Positions 1 through 7,623 of a stretch of DNA of 64,000 bases are shown in pieces; within the stretch, counting starts at the first letter, position 1, and the number at the start of each line of letters is the position of its first letter. The stretch comes from Neobacillus cucumis (GTDB lineage: Bacteria; Bacillota; Bacilli; Bacillales; Cytobacillaceae). The position numbers and the translations under genes were made by a program. The stretch lies in assembly GCF_002860255.1 (NCBI RefSeq), contig NZ_PGVE01000012.1, forward strand, positions 62,001 to 126,000. The letters run 5' to 3'. Below the pieces are notes generated by a model, which saw only the letters and a list, made by a program, of their open reading frames with translations, had not been told where the DNA came from and searched no databases.

Positions 1-525
1 GGGCATGCCGGTCAAATCAATAGTTTTGCCTTTGTTGATATGGTGCGTTCATTTTGGGATGGCATTATCATTCTTGCCGGTTCCATTTCAACTGGTAAAG
101 GAATCTTAGCCGCTCAAGCCGCAGGTGCCGACCTTGCCTATATGGGGACGCGTTTTATCGCGGCAACTGAAAGTATGGCAAATGATGATTACAGAAGCAT
201 GCTCGTGGATGCAACGCAGGAGGATTTAATCCTAACGGATGCTTTCTCCGGGGTGAGGGCAAATATGCTTATTCCTAGTATCAAAAAAGCTGGACTTGAT
301 CCTGATAAATTGGTAAAGAAAGATCAAGTGAACTTCGATCATATGCAAAAGGATTCGAACGCCAAGGCTTGGAAGGATATTTGGTCTGCTGGTCATGGGG
401 TGGGGGTCATTGACCGGATTGAATCCGCTGCCGATATTATCAACCGCTTAGAAATAGAATATAAAGAAGCACTTCAAAAGATTAATAGCTTTGCAGGCAA
501 AATAACCAATGTGGGTGTTAAATAG
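1..525 (+). CDS. Nitronate monooxygenase family protein, C-terminal part (5' end outside window)
   Basis: The reading frame is open from base 1 to the stop at 523-525 and gives about 174 residues, so this is the C-terminal half of a protein whose start lies upstream. It matches the 2-nitropropane dioxygenase / nitronate monooxygenase TIM-barrel family. The phosphate-binding part of the FMN site is visible as ILAGSISTGKGILAAQAAGA followed by AYMGTRFIAATES. Family members oxidise alkyl nitronates with FMN; many annotated homologues have no proven substrate. It ends about 12 bases before a strong hairpin terminator. The family assignment is firm, the substrate is unknown. Confidence 0.85.
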   Translation, partial: GHAGQINSFAFVDMVRSFWDGIIILAGSISTGKGILAAQAAGADLAYMGTRFIAATESMANDDYRSMLVDATQEDLILTDAFSGVRANMLIPSIKKAGLDPDKLVKKDQVNFDHMQKDSNAKAWKDIWSAGHGVGVIDRIESAADIINRLEIEYKEALQKINSFAGKITNVGVK

Positions 526-536
526 GAAAACCTACT

Positions 537-573
537 AAAAAAAGGAACCGAATGATTATACGGTTCCTTTTTT
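537..573. terminator. Bidirectional intrinsic terminator
   Basis: A 10-bp perfect stem (AAAGGAACCG at 541-550 with CGGTTCCTTT at 561-570) carries A-runs before and T-runs after it, so it can end both the nitronate monooxygenase transcript and the convergent minus-strand gene, whose stop codon lies in the loop. Confidence 0.9.
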
Positions 574-900
574 CTGCTTCTTCTTATGAGGATCCTTTTT
601 TGGTACGATATTCACCATTTTATAACCCGGTTTTACCTTCACCTTTTTTTTGCCATTTTCTGTGGTGACCTGATACAAAGTGTATTTACGCGGTTCAATC
701 TCTAATTGATCAATTTTTTCGATGGTTTCTTTCCGAAAGTGTTTATGTATCTTTTTTATTTGTTTTTCTGGTTTTTCACCGTAAAAGAAATCATAAGCAT
801 AAATAAAAATATAGATAAACACTGCACCGATAAGAAGGTAATAAAGGGATGAAGATATGACTGACAAGATAGACATCCTTTCTATGAAGCCGGTGTACAT
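556..900 (-). CDS. Small single-pass membrane protein, unknown function
   Basis: A frame of up to 114 codons. After a short N-terminal stretch there is one hydrophobic segment (about residues 10-38, VISSSLYYLLIGAVFIYIFI), followed by a strongly basic, Lys-rich cytoplasmic-type tail that ends in KKKQKKG. I do not recognise the family. The start is uncertain: the ATG at 900 has no clear ribosome binding site, and an internal ATG (876) or TTG (867) just after GAAAGG is a good alternative. It is probably a real gene because it ends in a shared convergent terminator and keeps a coherent membrane-plus-basic-tail architecture. Confidence 0.5.
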   Translation of the reverse strand: MYTGFIERMSILSVISSSLYYLLIGAVFIYIFIYAYDFFYGEKPEKQIKKIHKHFRKETIEKIDQLEIEPRKYTLYQVTTENGKKKVKVKPGYKMVNIVPKKDPHKKKQKKGTV

Positions 901-1018
901 TATATAAAGGTATTATAACGAAAAAGTTGTAAATTAGAAATGATTTCATTCAACTATAGGAATAAGATATTGTAGGCAATATCCTTAGTACCAATAAAAG
1001 TTAGATAAAATTGTCCAT

Positions 1019-1048
1019 TTGCAGTGAACAAAAATATAAATATATGAT
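1019..1048 (+). promoter_or_regulatory. Putative sigma-A promoter of kbl-tdh
   Basis: TTGCAG (1019-1024) and TATGAT (1043-1048) are separated by 18 bases. A leader of about 100 bases follows. It holds a weak hairpin (TGTCC/GGACA, about 1100-1118) and a run of eight T at 1122-1129 before the ribosome binding site AAGGGGGAA. The hairpin could act as an attenuator but its stem is short. Confidence 0.45.
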
Positions 1049-1156
1049 AAAGTATACATTAGAAAGCCCTTACATACCAACATTTCAACTGATTCTCTAT
1101 GTCCATTCCATGAGGACAATTGTTTTTTTTCTTCAACTCATAAGGGGGAATATTTT

Positions 1157-2347
1157 ATGTCCAGCACGATTTTAGAATCCTTTTTAAAGGTAAATCTCGA
1201 AGAATTAAAGGAAAAAGGATTGTACAATGTCATCGATCCACTTGAGGGGCCAAATGGACCCATTATTCGTATCAATGGTAAGGAATTAATTAATCTGTCT
1301 TCTAACAATTATTTAGGTTTAGCAACAGATAAAAGATTAAAAGAAGCGGCCAGGGACGCGATTGATAAATACGGAGTCGGAGCAGGGGCTGTTCGTACCA
1401 TTAACGGAACGCTAAAACTACATGACGAGCTAGAAAAGAAATTGGCTGAATTTAAGCATACGGAGGCAGCTATTGCTTACCAATCAGGGTTCAATTGTAA
1501 TATGGCGGCTATTTCCGCTGTCATGGATGGAAATGATGCCATACTTTCAGATGAATTAAATCACGCCTCCATTATTGATGGCTGCAGGCTCTCAAAGGCG
1601 AAAATCATCCGATTTAAGCACTCCGATATGGAAGATTTACGTGCTAGAGCCCAAGAAGCCAAAGAATCTGGCCTGTATAACAAAATCATGGTGATTACGG
1701 ACGGCGTTTTTTCAATGGACGGTGATATTGCGCGATTACCGGAGATTGTTAAGATTGCTGAAGAATTTGATTTAATCACCTATGTAGATGATGCTCATGG
1801 ATCCGGTGTCCTTGGGGAAGGTGCAGGAACCGTTAAGCATTTCGGGCTCTCAGATAAAATTGATTTTCAAATCGGTACCTTATCGAAAGCAATTGGCGTT
1901 GTGGGCGGTTATGTAGCCGGCAAGAAAAATCTGATTGACTGGTTAAAGGTACGGAGCCGCCCGTTTCTTTTTTCCACCTCATTAACTCCAGCAGATGTGG
2001 CTGCAAGTAAACGGTCGATTGAAATTCTGATGGAGAGCTCTGACCTTAACAAGAAACTATGGGAAAATGGGCATTACCTTAAAAAGGAATTAAAACATTT
2101 AGGGTTTAATATCGGCCATAGTGAGACTCCTATTACACCATGTATAATCGGAGACGAAGGCCTTACACAGCAATTCAGTAAACGCCTTAATGAAGAAGGA
2201 GTTTATGCAAAGGCAATTGTGTTCCCAACCGTACCACAAGGGACTGGACGTGTCCGAAATATGCCAACAGCCGCCCATACGAAAGAAATGCTTGATCAAG
2301 CGATTGCCATCTATAAAAAAGTCGGCAAGGAAATGGGCGTCATTTAA
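1157..2347 (+). CDS. kbl: Glycine C-acetyltransferase (2-amino-3-ketobutyrate CoA ligase)
   Basis: PLP-dependent alpha-oxoamine synthase of 396 residues, the usual family length. With CoA it cleaves 2-amino-3-oxobutyrate, the product of threonine dehydrogenase, into glycine and acetyl-CoA. The N-terminal [11 protein letters not shown] signature, the aspartate motif [13 protein letters not shown] and the PLP lysine in [13 protein letters not shown] are all present. The ATG at 1157 follows a strong AAGGGGGAA site. The gene is followed 89 bases later by tdh, forming the threonine-to-glycine pathway in one transcript. The paralogous BioF (AONS) is the main alternative, but the tdh neighbour settles the role. 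Confidence 0.93.
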   Translation: MSSTILESFLKVNLEELKEKGLYNVIDPLEGPNGPIIRINGKELINLSSNNYLGLATDKRLKEAARDAIDKYGVGAGAVRTINGTLKLHDELEKKLAEFKHTEAAIAYQSGFNCNMAAISAVMDGNDAILSDELNHASIIDGCRLSKAKIIRFKHSDMEDLRARAQEAKESGLYNKIMVITDGVFSMDGDIARLPEIVKIAEEFDLITYVDDAHGSGVLGEGAGTVKHFGLSDKIDFQIGTLSKAIGVVGGYVAGKKNLIDWLKVRSRPFLFSTSLTPADVAASKRSIEILMESSDLNKKLWENGHYLKKELKHLGFNIGHSETPITPCIIGDEGLTQQFSKRLNEEGVYAKAIVFPTVPQGTGRVRNMPTAAHTKEMLDQAIAIYKKVGKEMGVI

Positions 2348-2436
2348 ATGTTCATATAGACACTCTGTACAATCAGGGAGCGTATCCATAAATATAAACA
2401 GAGATCAGCATTAGTGAAGAGGACGGAGAAACCACA

Positions 2437-3381
2437 ATGAAGCGAATTTTAATCACAGGTGCATTAGGGCAGATTGGATCGGAGCTAACATTAAAGTTAA
2501 GAGAGGTCTACGGAGAGAATCAGGTCATTGCTACAGATATAAAAAAGGATAATAGTGAAGCGGCTCAGAGTGGTCCTTTTGAAACGGTTGATGTGACTGA
2601 TTTCAACAGGATGATGGAGACAGCCAAAAAGTATAAGGTTGATACGATTATGCATTTAGCTGCCATACTTTCTGCTACAGCTGAAGCGAAACCTGTCTTT
2701 GCATGGCATTTGAATATGGGCGGGCTGATGAATGCTCTTGAAACTGCGAGGGAACTCAAGGCCCAATTTTTCACCCCTAGCTCAATTGGCGCTTTCGGGC
2801 CGTCAACACCTAAAAACCATACTCCACAGGATACAATTATGCGCCCAACAACAATGTATGGGGTCAATAAAGTGGCCGGAGAATTGCTTGCCGACTATTA
2901 TTTTTATAAATATGGAGTTGATACGCGCGGATTACGTTTCCCCGGCTTAATCTCAAATGTTTGCCTTCCAGGCGGAGGGACAACGGACTATGCTGTTGAA
3001 ATCTTTTATGAAGCAGTTAAAAACGGAAAATACACTTCTTATATTGATAAAGGGACCTATCTGGACATGATGTACATGCCGGATGCCTTGAACGCCATCA
3101 TCGATTTGATGGAAGCGGATACATTAAAGTTCAAACATCGCAATTCCTTTAATGTCACAGCAATGAGTGTAGCTCCCGAAGATATTGCGGCTAGTATCGC
3201 TAGGTACATCCCTGGTTTTGAGATTTCATATAATGTAGATCCCGTTCGGCAGAGTATTGCCGACAGCTGGCCCAATGCGATAGATGCTAGTGCAGCTATG
3301 GAAGAATGGGGCTTTACGTGGGCATATGATTTAGATCGAATGACGAAGGATATGATAGAGAACATCAAAAAGAAAAAGTAA
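2437..3381 (+). CDS. tdh: L-threonine 3-dehydrogenase, SDR (epimerase-like) type
   Basis: A 314-residue extended short-chain dehydrogenase. The Rossmann motif is at the N terminus ([12 protein letters not shown], GxxGxxG) and the catalytic Tyr-Lys pair is in [11 protein letters not shown]. Family members of this UDP-glucose-4-epimerase-like type oxidise L-threonine with NAD+ to 2-amino-3-ketobutyrate, which the upstream kbl product cleaves. This is the SDR form, not the zinc medium-chain Tdh of E. coli. The ribosome binding site is GAGGACGGAG. The transcript ends at a hairpin shared with selD, which is convergent. Confidence 0.92.
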   Translation: MKRILITGALGQIGSELTLKLREVYGENQVIATDIKKDNSEAAQSGPFETVDVTDFNRMMETAKKYKVDTIMHLAAILSATAEAKPVFAWHLNMGGLMNALETARELKAQFFTPSSIGAFGPSTPKNHTPQDTIMRPTTMYGVNKVAGELLADYYFYKYGVDTRGLRFPGLISNVCLPGGGTTDYAVEIFYEAVKNGKYTSYIDKGTYLDMMYMPDALNAIIDLMEADTLKFKHRNSFNVTAMSVAPEDIAASIARYIPGFEISYNVDPVRQSIADSWPNAIDASAAMEEWGFTWAYDLDRMTKDMIENIKKKK

Positions 3382-3390
3382 TTAGAAAAG

Positions 3391-3422
3391 AAACAGCGAA
3401 GCAAACGCTCCGCTGTTTATCT
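3391..3422. terminator. Bidirectional terminator between tdh and selD
   Basis: The stem AAACAGCG (3391-3398) / CGCTGTTT (3411-3418) has an extra inner AGCG/CGCT pairing. It overlaps the selD stop codon on the minus strand and lies 10 bases after the tdh stop. Confidence 0.75.
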
Positions 3423-4472
3423 TTTAACATAAATTAGCTTTTCTTGTTTCTCTGTCACGCTGCCTACTATAGCCGCTTGAGCAATTCCTCTAGCATGCAG
3501 CTGTTCTACATAACTTTTAGCTTCCTCTTCACTGATTGAAACAAGCAAACCGCCTGAAGTAATGGCATCACATAAAACAAGCTGCTCCTCAGTAGAAATA
3601 TCCTCATAAACCGTATCATCACTAATCCATTTATGATTAGATTTTGACCCACCAGGCACAACGCCTTTTTCAGCTAACTCAACAGCTCCGTCAAGTATTG
3701 GAACTTGACTAAAAGATAGCTCAAAGCTTACATCACTACCACGCGCCATTTCACTTCCATGCCCCAGCAATCCGAAGCCGGTCACATCAGTGACTGAGTG
3801 CGGGTGATAATTGCTTAAAACTTCTGCAGCCGTTTTATTGAGCATAGCCATGGTTTCAGTAACCAGCTGCTCTTGCTCAGCAGTTACAGCACTTCGTTTA
3901 ATACCTGTTGTCAGAATACCAACCCCAATCGGTTTGGTTAATACTAACACATCACCCGGTTTGGCGCCGACATTCTTCCATACCTTATCCGGATGAACAA
4001 TACCCGTGACAGACAAACCAAACTTTGGCTCTTGATCATCAATTGAATGACCGCCTACTGTTATCGCCCCAGCTTCTTTTACTTTATCAGCCGCCCCACG
4101 AAGTATTTCAGATAGCATTTCAGCCCCAAGCTTTTTAATAGGAAAGCCGACAATATTCATAACCGTTTTTGGTTGACCGCCCATGGCATACACATCACTT
4201 AACGCATTAGCTGCGGTAATTTGCCCAAACATATAAGGGTCGTCGACTATCGGAGTAAAGTAGTCTACTGTTTGTATCAGAGCAATGGAGTCTGTTAATT
4301 TATATACCCCAGCATCATCGGATGTATCAAGCCCTACAATTAATTCAGGGACAGGTTCTTGTTTCGGTAATTGACGCAAAACTTGCGCCAGGTCCTCAGG
4401 ACCAATTTTGCAGCCTCAACCAGCTTTTGTTGAAAAAGAGGTTAAGCGAATTTTTTCTTGTTCACTCAACAT
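3417..4472 (-). CDS. selD: Selenide, water dikinase SelD; selenoprotein with in-frame UGA
   Basis: SelD makes selenophosphate from selenide and ATP, the selenium donor for Sec-tRNA synthesis. Read from the ATG at 4472 (after GGAGGTGG), the frame runs 18 codons to a TGA at 4416-4418 and then continues uninterrupted for 332 codons to the stop at 3417. Reading TGA as Sec gives KAGUGCKIGPEDLAQVLRQL, the conserved SelD N terminus whose catalytic position is Cys or Sec, so Sec is residue 19 of 351. Without this readthrough the protein would lack its catalytic loop. Downstream, HSVTDVTGFGLLGH and GGLL motifs are typical of SelD. A stem-loop directly after the UGA fits a bacterial SECIS. The gene is divergent from the Rdx selenoprotein gene and near selA. 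Confidence 0.96.
4391..4418 (-). promoter_or_regulatory. Candidate bacterial SECIS of selD
   Basis: On the minus strand the UGA (4418-4416) is followed 12 bases later by a hairpin GGTCC-TGA-GGACC (4403-4391). A short hairpin with its apical loop about 15-20 bases after the UGA is what SelB recognises in bacteria. The fold is read by eye; no energy was calculated. Confidence 0.65.
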
Positions 4473-4535
4473 GTCCACCTCCATTATCATAGTATACCTC
4501 TTTCCGTGCAAATCCGCACGAATCATGCAGAACAT

Positions 4536-4564
4536 TTGCAGAATGAAAGGGGATACGATAAAAT
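4536..4564 (+). promoter_or_regulatory. Putative promoter of the Rdx selenoprotein gene
   Basis: TTGCAG (4536-4541), a 17-base spacer and TAAAAT (4559-4564) lie 50 bases before the GTG start. An inverted repeat CGTGC-N6-GCACG (4505-4520) sits in the selD-rdx divergent region and could be an operator; that is conjecture. Confidence 0.5.
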
Positions 4565-4613
4565 ATTTCTACTATCCTGATATAGGAAACTCGAAAAATA
4601 GGGGGGTGAGGGT

Positions 4614-4853
4614 GTGAAAAACTACCATGTTGTTGTAGAATTTTGTATGCAATGAAACTACGCACCAAAAGCCGCGAGTTTCGCGGAAGAGTTATTAACC
4701 CATTTCAATCGGGACATCACTAAATTAGAATTGATTCCTAGTTCAGGCGGCGTTTTTGAAGTCGCTGTTAATGGGGAGAAAATCTATTCCAAGCAAGAAA
4801 CAGGGGAATTCCCTGAAACAGAAGAAATGATTGATATTATCAAGACCAAATAA
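4614..4853 (+). CDS. SelW/Rdx-family selenoprotein with CxxU redox motif
   Basis: A 79-residue thioredoxin-fold protein visible only if TGA (4653-4655) is read as Sec, residue 14. The start GTG at 4614 follows AGGGGGGTGAGG. The N terminus reads VVVEFCMQUNYAPKA, the CxxU redox motif. The rest (GGVFEVAVNGEKIYSK followed by GEFPE) matches the Rdx/SelW family closely up to the TAA at 4851. Family members are small redox proteins, often linked to glutathione or peroxide; the bacterial function is not settled. Its place between selD and selA supports Sec decoding. It lacks any other frame disruption, so a pseudogene is unlikely. A terminator follows at once, so it is probably monocistronic. Confidence 0.95.
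4653..4686 (+). promoter_or_regulatory. Candidate bacterial SECIS of the Rdx gene
   Basis: Sixteen bases after the UGA (4653-4655) is a perfect 6-bp GC-rich hairpin CCGCGA-GTT-TCGCGG (4672-4686) with a G at the start of the apical loop, as in known bacterial SECIS elements. It lies within the coding sequence. Confidence 0.75.
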
Positions 4854-4855
4854 CA

Positions 4856-4884
4856 AAAGCCCTCAAAAAACGAGGGCCTTTTTC
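4856..4884 (+). terminator. Intrinsic terminator of the Rdx gene
   Basis: GCCCTC (4859-4864) pairs with GAGGGC (4872-4877), preceded by A-rich and followed by T-rich sequence, directly after the stop codon. Confidence 0.85.
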
Positions 4885-4886
4885 AA

Positions 4887-4910
4887 TTACATAATTATAT
4901 TATGTTAACC
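4887..4910. other. dif-like palindromic motif, copy 1
   Basis: TTACATAATTATATTATGTT followed by AACC is a near-palindrome whose right arm (TTATGTTAAC) resembles a XerD half-site. A very similar motif lies beside the XerS-like gene at 43677. The arms CATAA and TTATG are separated by 5 bases, whereas classical dif has 6. Function unknown. Confidence 0.35.
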
Positions 4911-4917
4911 TGTCGTG

Positions 4918-4944
4918 AAAAAAATTCACCTTAAAACTAAGGTA
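4918..4944 (-). terminator. Terminator of the Hsp20 gene
   Basis: On the minus strand, ACCTTA-GTTT-TAAGGT (4944-4929) is followed by GAATTTTTTT. The stem includes the stop codon of the Hsp20 gene. Confidence 0.65.
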
Positions 4945-5332
4945 AAGTAATATATCTATTTTTCCCTGACCCTTTTTTCGTTTTAGAGATAAAAACCTCT
5001 AATACCCCATTAGTAAAAGAAGCGGTTATATCCTGTTCTTTGATATAAAACGGAAACTCTATTGAACGTGACCGTTTATGATGTGTTCGGGAAGGGGGGT
5101 GTTTTATTGCCGTAATCGTTAGTTTCTTTTCTTCGATAAATACTCGTATATCAGATATCTCATAATCATTTAATATCGCTTCAACAATCCACTCATGATC
5201 GGTCTCGAACAGGTCAATTTGAAACTGTGTTTGGTCGTAATAGGATGTTAGAGGATCTAGAAAATAGGTTTCCAGCCACTTTTCTACTAAGGCAAAGTCA
5301 AAAGCTTGATTTTGTGGATGTTTTTTCTTCAT
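4937..5332 (-). CDS. Hsp20/alpha-crystallin family protein
   Basis: A protein of 131 residues if started at the ATG at 5332, which has a clear AAGGGGGA site; a longer upstream frame exists but has no comparable site. The C-terminal about 90 residues look like an alpha-crystallin beta-sandwich: alternating strands such as QFQIDLFETDHEWIVEAIL, a central EEKKLTITA strand, IEFPFYI and the closing DITASFTNGVLEVFISK. Small heat-shock proteins hold unfolding proteins without ATP; some Bacillus members are spore-coat associated. It sits between rdx and selA on the opposite strand, so any selenium link is only positional. Confidence 0.8.
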   Translation of the reverse strand: MKKKHPQNQAFDFALVEKWLETYFLDPLTSYYDQTQFQIDLFETDHEWIVEAILNDYEISDIRVFIEEKKLTITAIKHPPSRTHHKRSRSIEFPFYIKEQDITASFTNGVLEVFISKTKKGSGKNRYITLP

Positions 5333-5365
5333 TATAAATCCCCCTTGCTCGTTCATTTTATTCTC

Positions 5366-5400
5366 ACCGGTCTTAAAATGTGAACCGGTTATGATATAAT
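5366..5400 (+). promoter_or_regulatory. Putative selA promoter with ACCGGT repeats
   Basis: A perfect TATAAT lies at 5395-5400, with a weak -35 (TTAAAA, 5373-5378). Two ACCGGT hexamers (5366-5371 and 5384-5389, the second within AACCGGTT) flank the -35 region with 18-base periodicity, a layout that suits an operator. No regulator can be named. Confidence 0.4.
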
Positions 5401-5415
5401 AGGAAAAGAAATTTT

Positions 5416-5449
5416 GCCGCCGGACACGCTCCGAAAAAGCGAAGGCGGG
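5416..5449 (+). other. Structured 5' leader of selA
   Basis: The GC-rich leader segment contains CCGCC (5417-5421) pairing with GGCGG (5444-5448), and inside it CGCT (5427-5430) pairing with AGCG (5438-5441). It is much more GC-rich than the neighbouring intergenic sequence and ends 74 bases before the selA start. It matches no riboswitch class that I recognise. Confidence 0.4.
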
Positions 5450-5522
5450 AGCCTTAATTGCACGCGTATCAAAGGAAAAGTCAAAACAGCCTATGGTTAG
5501 GTTAAAGAAGGAGTTTTTTATT

Positions 5523-6932
5523 GTGAAAGAATGGTTACGTTCGTTACCGGCCATCCATGAGCTGCAAAACCATGAAAGTTTTCTTAAACTTCATTATGCC
5601 AGTCAACTTGATTATTCACAGCTGACAAAACATCTAAAAGAAGTACTCGATCAAATTAGACATTCTATTTTAAAAGGAAATTATCAAGGTGCCATCCCTG
5701 GTACAAATAAATTTATTATTGATCTATTTCAATCACTTGACGAGAACATTCAAAAACAATATTCCTATACATTAGAAAGAGTGATTAATGCGACAGGGAC
5801 CATCTTACATACGAACCTTGGCAGGGCGAGACTTAGTGAGAAAGCCATCACTCATGTTGTAGAAACCGCTCGAAATTACTCCAATCTTGAATATAAGCTA
5901 ACTGAAGGGGAGCGGGGCTCACGCCATTCACATGTCGAAGCACTTTTACGAGAAATTACAGGCGCAGAAGCGGCAATGGTCGTCAACAACAACGCTTCTG
6001 CTGTATATCTAATATTAAGAGCACTTGCTAAAGATCGAGAAGTCATCGTTTCCCGTGGACAGCTTGTTGAAATTGGCGGTTCCTTCCGCATCTCATCGAT
6101 TATGGAAGAAAGCGGTGCCATTCTTAAAGAAGTGGGTACGACAAATAAAACTCATCTTTATGATTATGAAAAAGCATTGTCTAAAGAAACCTCCATCATC
6201 ATGAAAGTTCACACCAGTAATTTCAAGGTAATTGGTTTTACAAAATCCGTGGAAACGGACGAACTCGTACAGTTAGCCAAACAGCAAGAGGGGGTCATCT
6301 TTTATGAGGATCTTGGCAGCGGTGCTCTGTATGACTTTAGAAAACATGGTATTGGTGAAGAGCCAGTTGTAAAAGAAATCATCGATCTGGGGGCAGATGT
6401 TGTTACGTTTAGTGGTGATAAGCTCCTGGGAGGACCTCAAGCAGGGATTATCGCTGGAAAGAAAGCAATTATTGATGAATTGAAAAAACACCAATTGGCA
6501 AGAGTGGTACGGGTAGATAAAATGACATTGGCCGCTCTTGAAGGAACCTTGATTGATTATGCCCTTGGGGAAACTGCAATGAAAAATATTCCAACAATTC
6601 GTGATTTATTAGTTTCTATTCATCAATTAGACGAAAGAGCACAATTATTCGTTACAAAATTATTACAAAAAACGAGTCATTTTCAAGCCGCTATTTTTCA
6701 AGATTCCAGTCAAGTAGGCGGGGGAACGATGCCGGATATATTCCTCCCTGCCATGGTTATTGCCCTAAAGCATAAGTCTTTAACAGCAGAGCAAATTGGC
6801 AGGAGATTACGAACAGAAACGAAACCTGCGATTGTTGCCCGTATTCAAAAAGAAGAATTTATTATTGACCTTAGAACGGTGTCCTTGGAAGAAGAAGAAA
6901 TTTTGATAGATGCATTAGTTAATATTCATTAG
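5523..6932 (+). CDS. selA: L-seryl-tRNA(Sec) selenium transferase
   Basis: SelA is a PLP enzyme that converts seryl-tRNA(Sec) to selenocysteyl-tRNA(Sec) using selenophosphate from SelD. The protein is 469 residues from the GTG at 5523 (site GAAGGAG 8 bases upstream), close to the usual length of about 460. Diagnostic stretches are VINATGTILHTNLGRA, SRGQLVEIGGSFRI, FYEDLGSGALYD and the PLP-lysine motif SGDKLLGGPQAG (Lys300). The C-terminal domain is complete. In many genomes selB follows selA; here a terminator and sspP follow, so selB must be elsewhere. Together with selD and UGA-containing genes it shows an active Sec pathway. Confidence 0.96.
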   Translation: MKEWLRSLPAIHELQNHESFLKLHYASQLDYSQLTKHLKEVLDQIRHSILKGNYQGAIPGTNKFIIDLFQSLDENIQKQYSYTLERVINATGTILHTNLGRARLSEKAITHVVETARNYSNLEYKLTEGERGSRHSHVEALLREITGAEAAMVVNNNASAVYLILRALAKDREVIVSRGQLVEIGGSFRISSIMEESGAILKEVGTTNKTHLYDYEKALSKETSIIMKVHTSNFKVIGFTKSVETDELVQLAKQQEGVIFYEDLGSGALYDFRKHGIGEEPVVKEIIDLGADVVTFSGDKLLGGPQAGIIAGKKAIIDELKKHQLARVVRVDKMTLAALEGTLIDYALGETAMKNIPTIRDLLVSIHQLDERAQLFVTKLLQKTSHFQAAIFQDSSQVGGGTMPDIFLPAMVIALKHKSLTAEQIGRRLRTETKPAIVARIQKEEFIIDLRTVSLEEEEILIDALVNIH

Positions 6933-6959
6933 TTAATATTCATCTTTAATACTCCATCA

Positions 6960-7005
6960 AAACGGACGCGCTCATTTTTTATAAAAAAGCGCGTCCGTAT
7001 TTTAT
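6960..7005. terminator. Bidirectional terminator between selA and sspP
   Basis: ACGGACGCGC (6962-6971) pairs with GCGCGTCCGT (6989-6998); T-rich flanks lie on both sides and the loop is A/T rich. Confidence 0.85.
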
Positions 7006-7146
7006 TTACATATCATGTCCAGCATTGTGATTGTTACGTGAATGATTACGGTTCTTAACTTTCTTAGAACCACTCATCGGTAACGGCTGGCCTGATTGTT
7101 TTGGAGCATTTCTACGCATATCTTTTCCATCATTTTTGTTTACCAT
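7006..7146 (-). CDS. sspP: Small acid-soluble spore protein P
   Basis: A 46-residue basic protein, [20 protein letters not shown] onward, ending [19 protein letters not shown]. This closely matches Bacillus SspP (CotL), a minor small acid-soluble protein made in the forespore. The ATG is preceded on the minus strand by AGGAGGGATGAAAT. In B. subtilis sspO and sspP form an operon divergent from citB; here the two remain on the minus strand next to acnA but are separated by an opposite-strand gene. The gene is short but its sequence is diagnostic. Confidence 0.9.
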   Translation of the reverse strand: MVNKNDGKDMRRNAPKQSGQPLPMSGSKKVKNRNHSRNNHNAGHDM

Positions 7147-7258
7147 ATTTCATCCCTCCTATCTATTAGGATGCAGTCAATATGACTTTTTATGCTGAAT
7201 AAAATTTATTGTTCTGTGCAATTTAACGGTATATAAAATGAAGGAGTGAATTTGAGAC

Positions 7259-7528
7259 ATGCAAAAATATCCTTACAACAAGGACAAACAACAAGCATTC
7301 CAAGCAGCACAGCAGGGATATGAAAATGCTCAAGGACTGTATGAGACGATTGTAAGTGACAGCGCCAGCTACGGTCATCAGCTGAAGCATTTAAAGGATG
7401 AAGTAAACGAAGCCTACCAGCAGATTGAAAATGCCTTAGAGGTAGCTTCCGAACACCAGAGAGCTCAATTAGAACGTTTTCAACAAGACCTTCAATCAAT
7501 GGTGGCCGAAGTTAATCAAGAAGACTAA
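7259..7528 (+). CDS. Small helical protein of 89 residues, unknown function
   Basis: The ATG at 7259 follows GAAGGAGTG and the stop is followed directly by a strong terminator, so this strand is preferred over the overlapping minus-strand frame. The protein is hydrophilic, Gln/Glu/Ala-rich and predicted helical throughout, with a heptad-like coiled-coil pattern. It resembles small Bacillus proteins such as the YtzC/DUF2524 type in size and composition, but I cannot assign the family with confidence. It lies between sspP and sspO, so a sporulation role is possible but unproven. Confidence 0.7.
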   Translation: MQKYPYNKDKQQAFQAAQQGYENAQGLYETIVSDSASYGHQLKHLKDEVNEAYQQIENALEVASEHQRAQLERFQQDLQSMVAEVNQED

Positions 7529-7558
7529 AAAAGCAGGAGGAGATCCTCCTGCTTTTTT
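7527..7558 (+). terminator. Strong intrinsic terminator
   Basis: A 13-bp perfect stem (AAAAGCAGGAGGA / TCCTCCTGCTTTT) with a 2-base loop and a T-run lies directly after the 89-residue gene; it is also usable on the other strand by sspO transcripts. Confidence 0.9.
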
Positions 7559-7617
7559 GCCGCGCCTAGGATAAAATGAACTACTTTTTTTCTCTAAATC
7601 AAAGGCGCTTCCGCTAT
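7559..7617 (-). repeat. Internally deleted copy of the intergenic repeat seen at 29463
   Basis: On the minus strand the segment begins AGCGGAAGCGCCTTTGATTT (7616 downward) and ends CCTAGGCGCGG (7559). These match the two ends of the 29463-29587 repeat (AGCGTAAGAGCCTTGATCAG and GGGGCTAGGCGCTG), with the centre missing. Confidence 0.5.
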
Positions 7618-7623
7618 TTGTAT

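Noticed and set aside
5401..5500. tRNA(Sec) gene upstream of selA
   Set aside because: GC-rich and structured, but no T-arm GTTCGAnnC, no TCA anticodon stem and no closed acceptor stem could be found.
7206..7499. 97-codon minus-strand frame opposite the 89-residue gene
   Set aside because: The plus-strand frame has a good ribosome binding site and a terminator directly after its stop; this one has neither.
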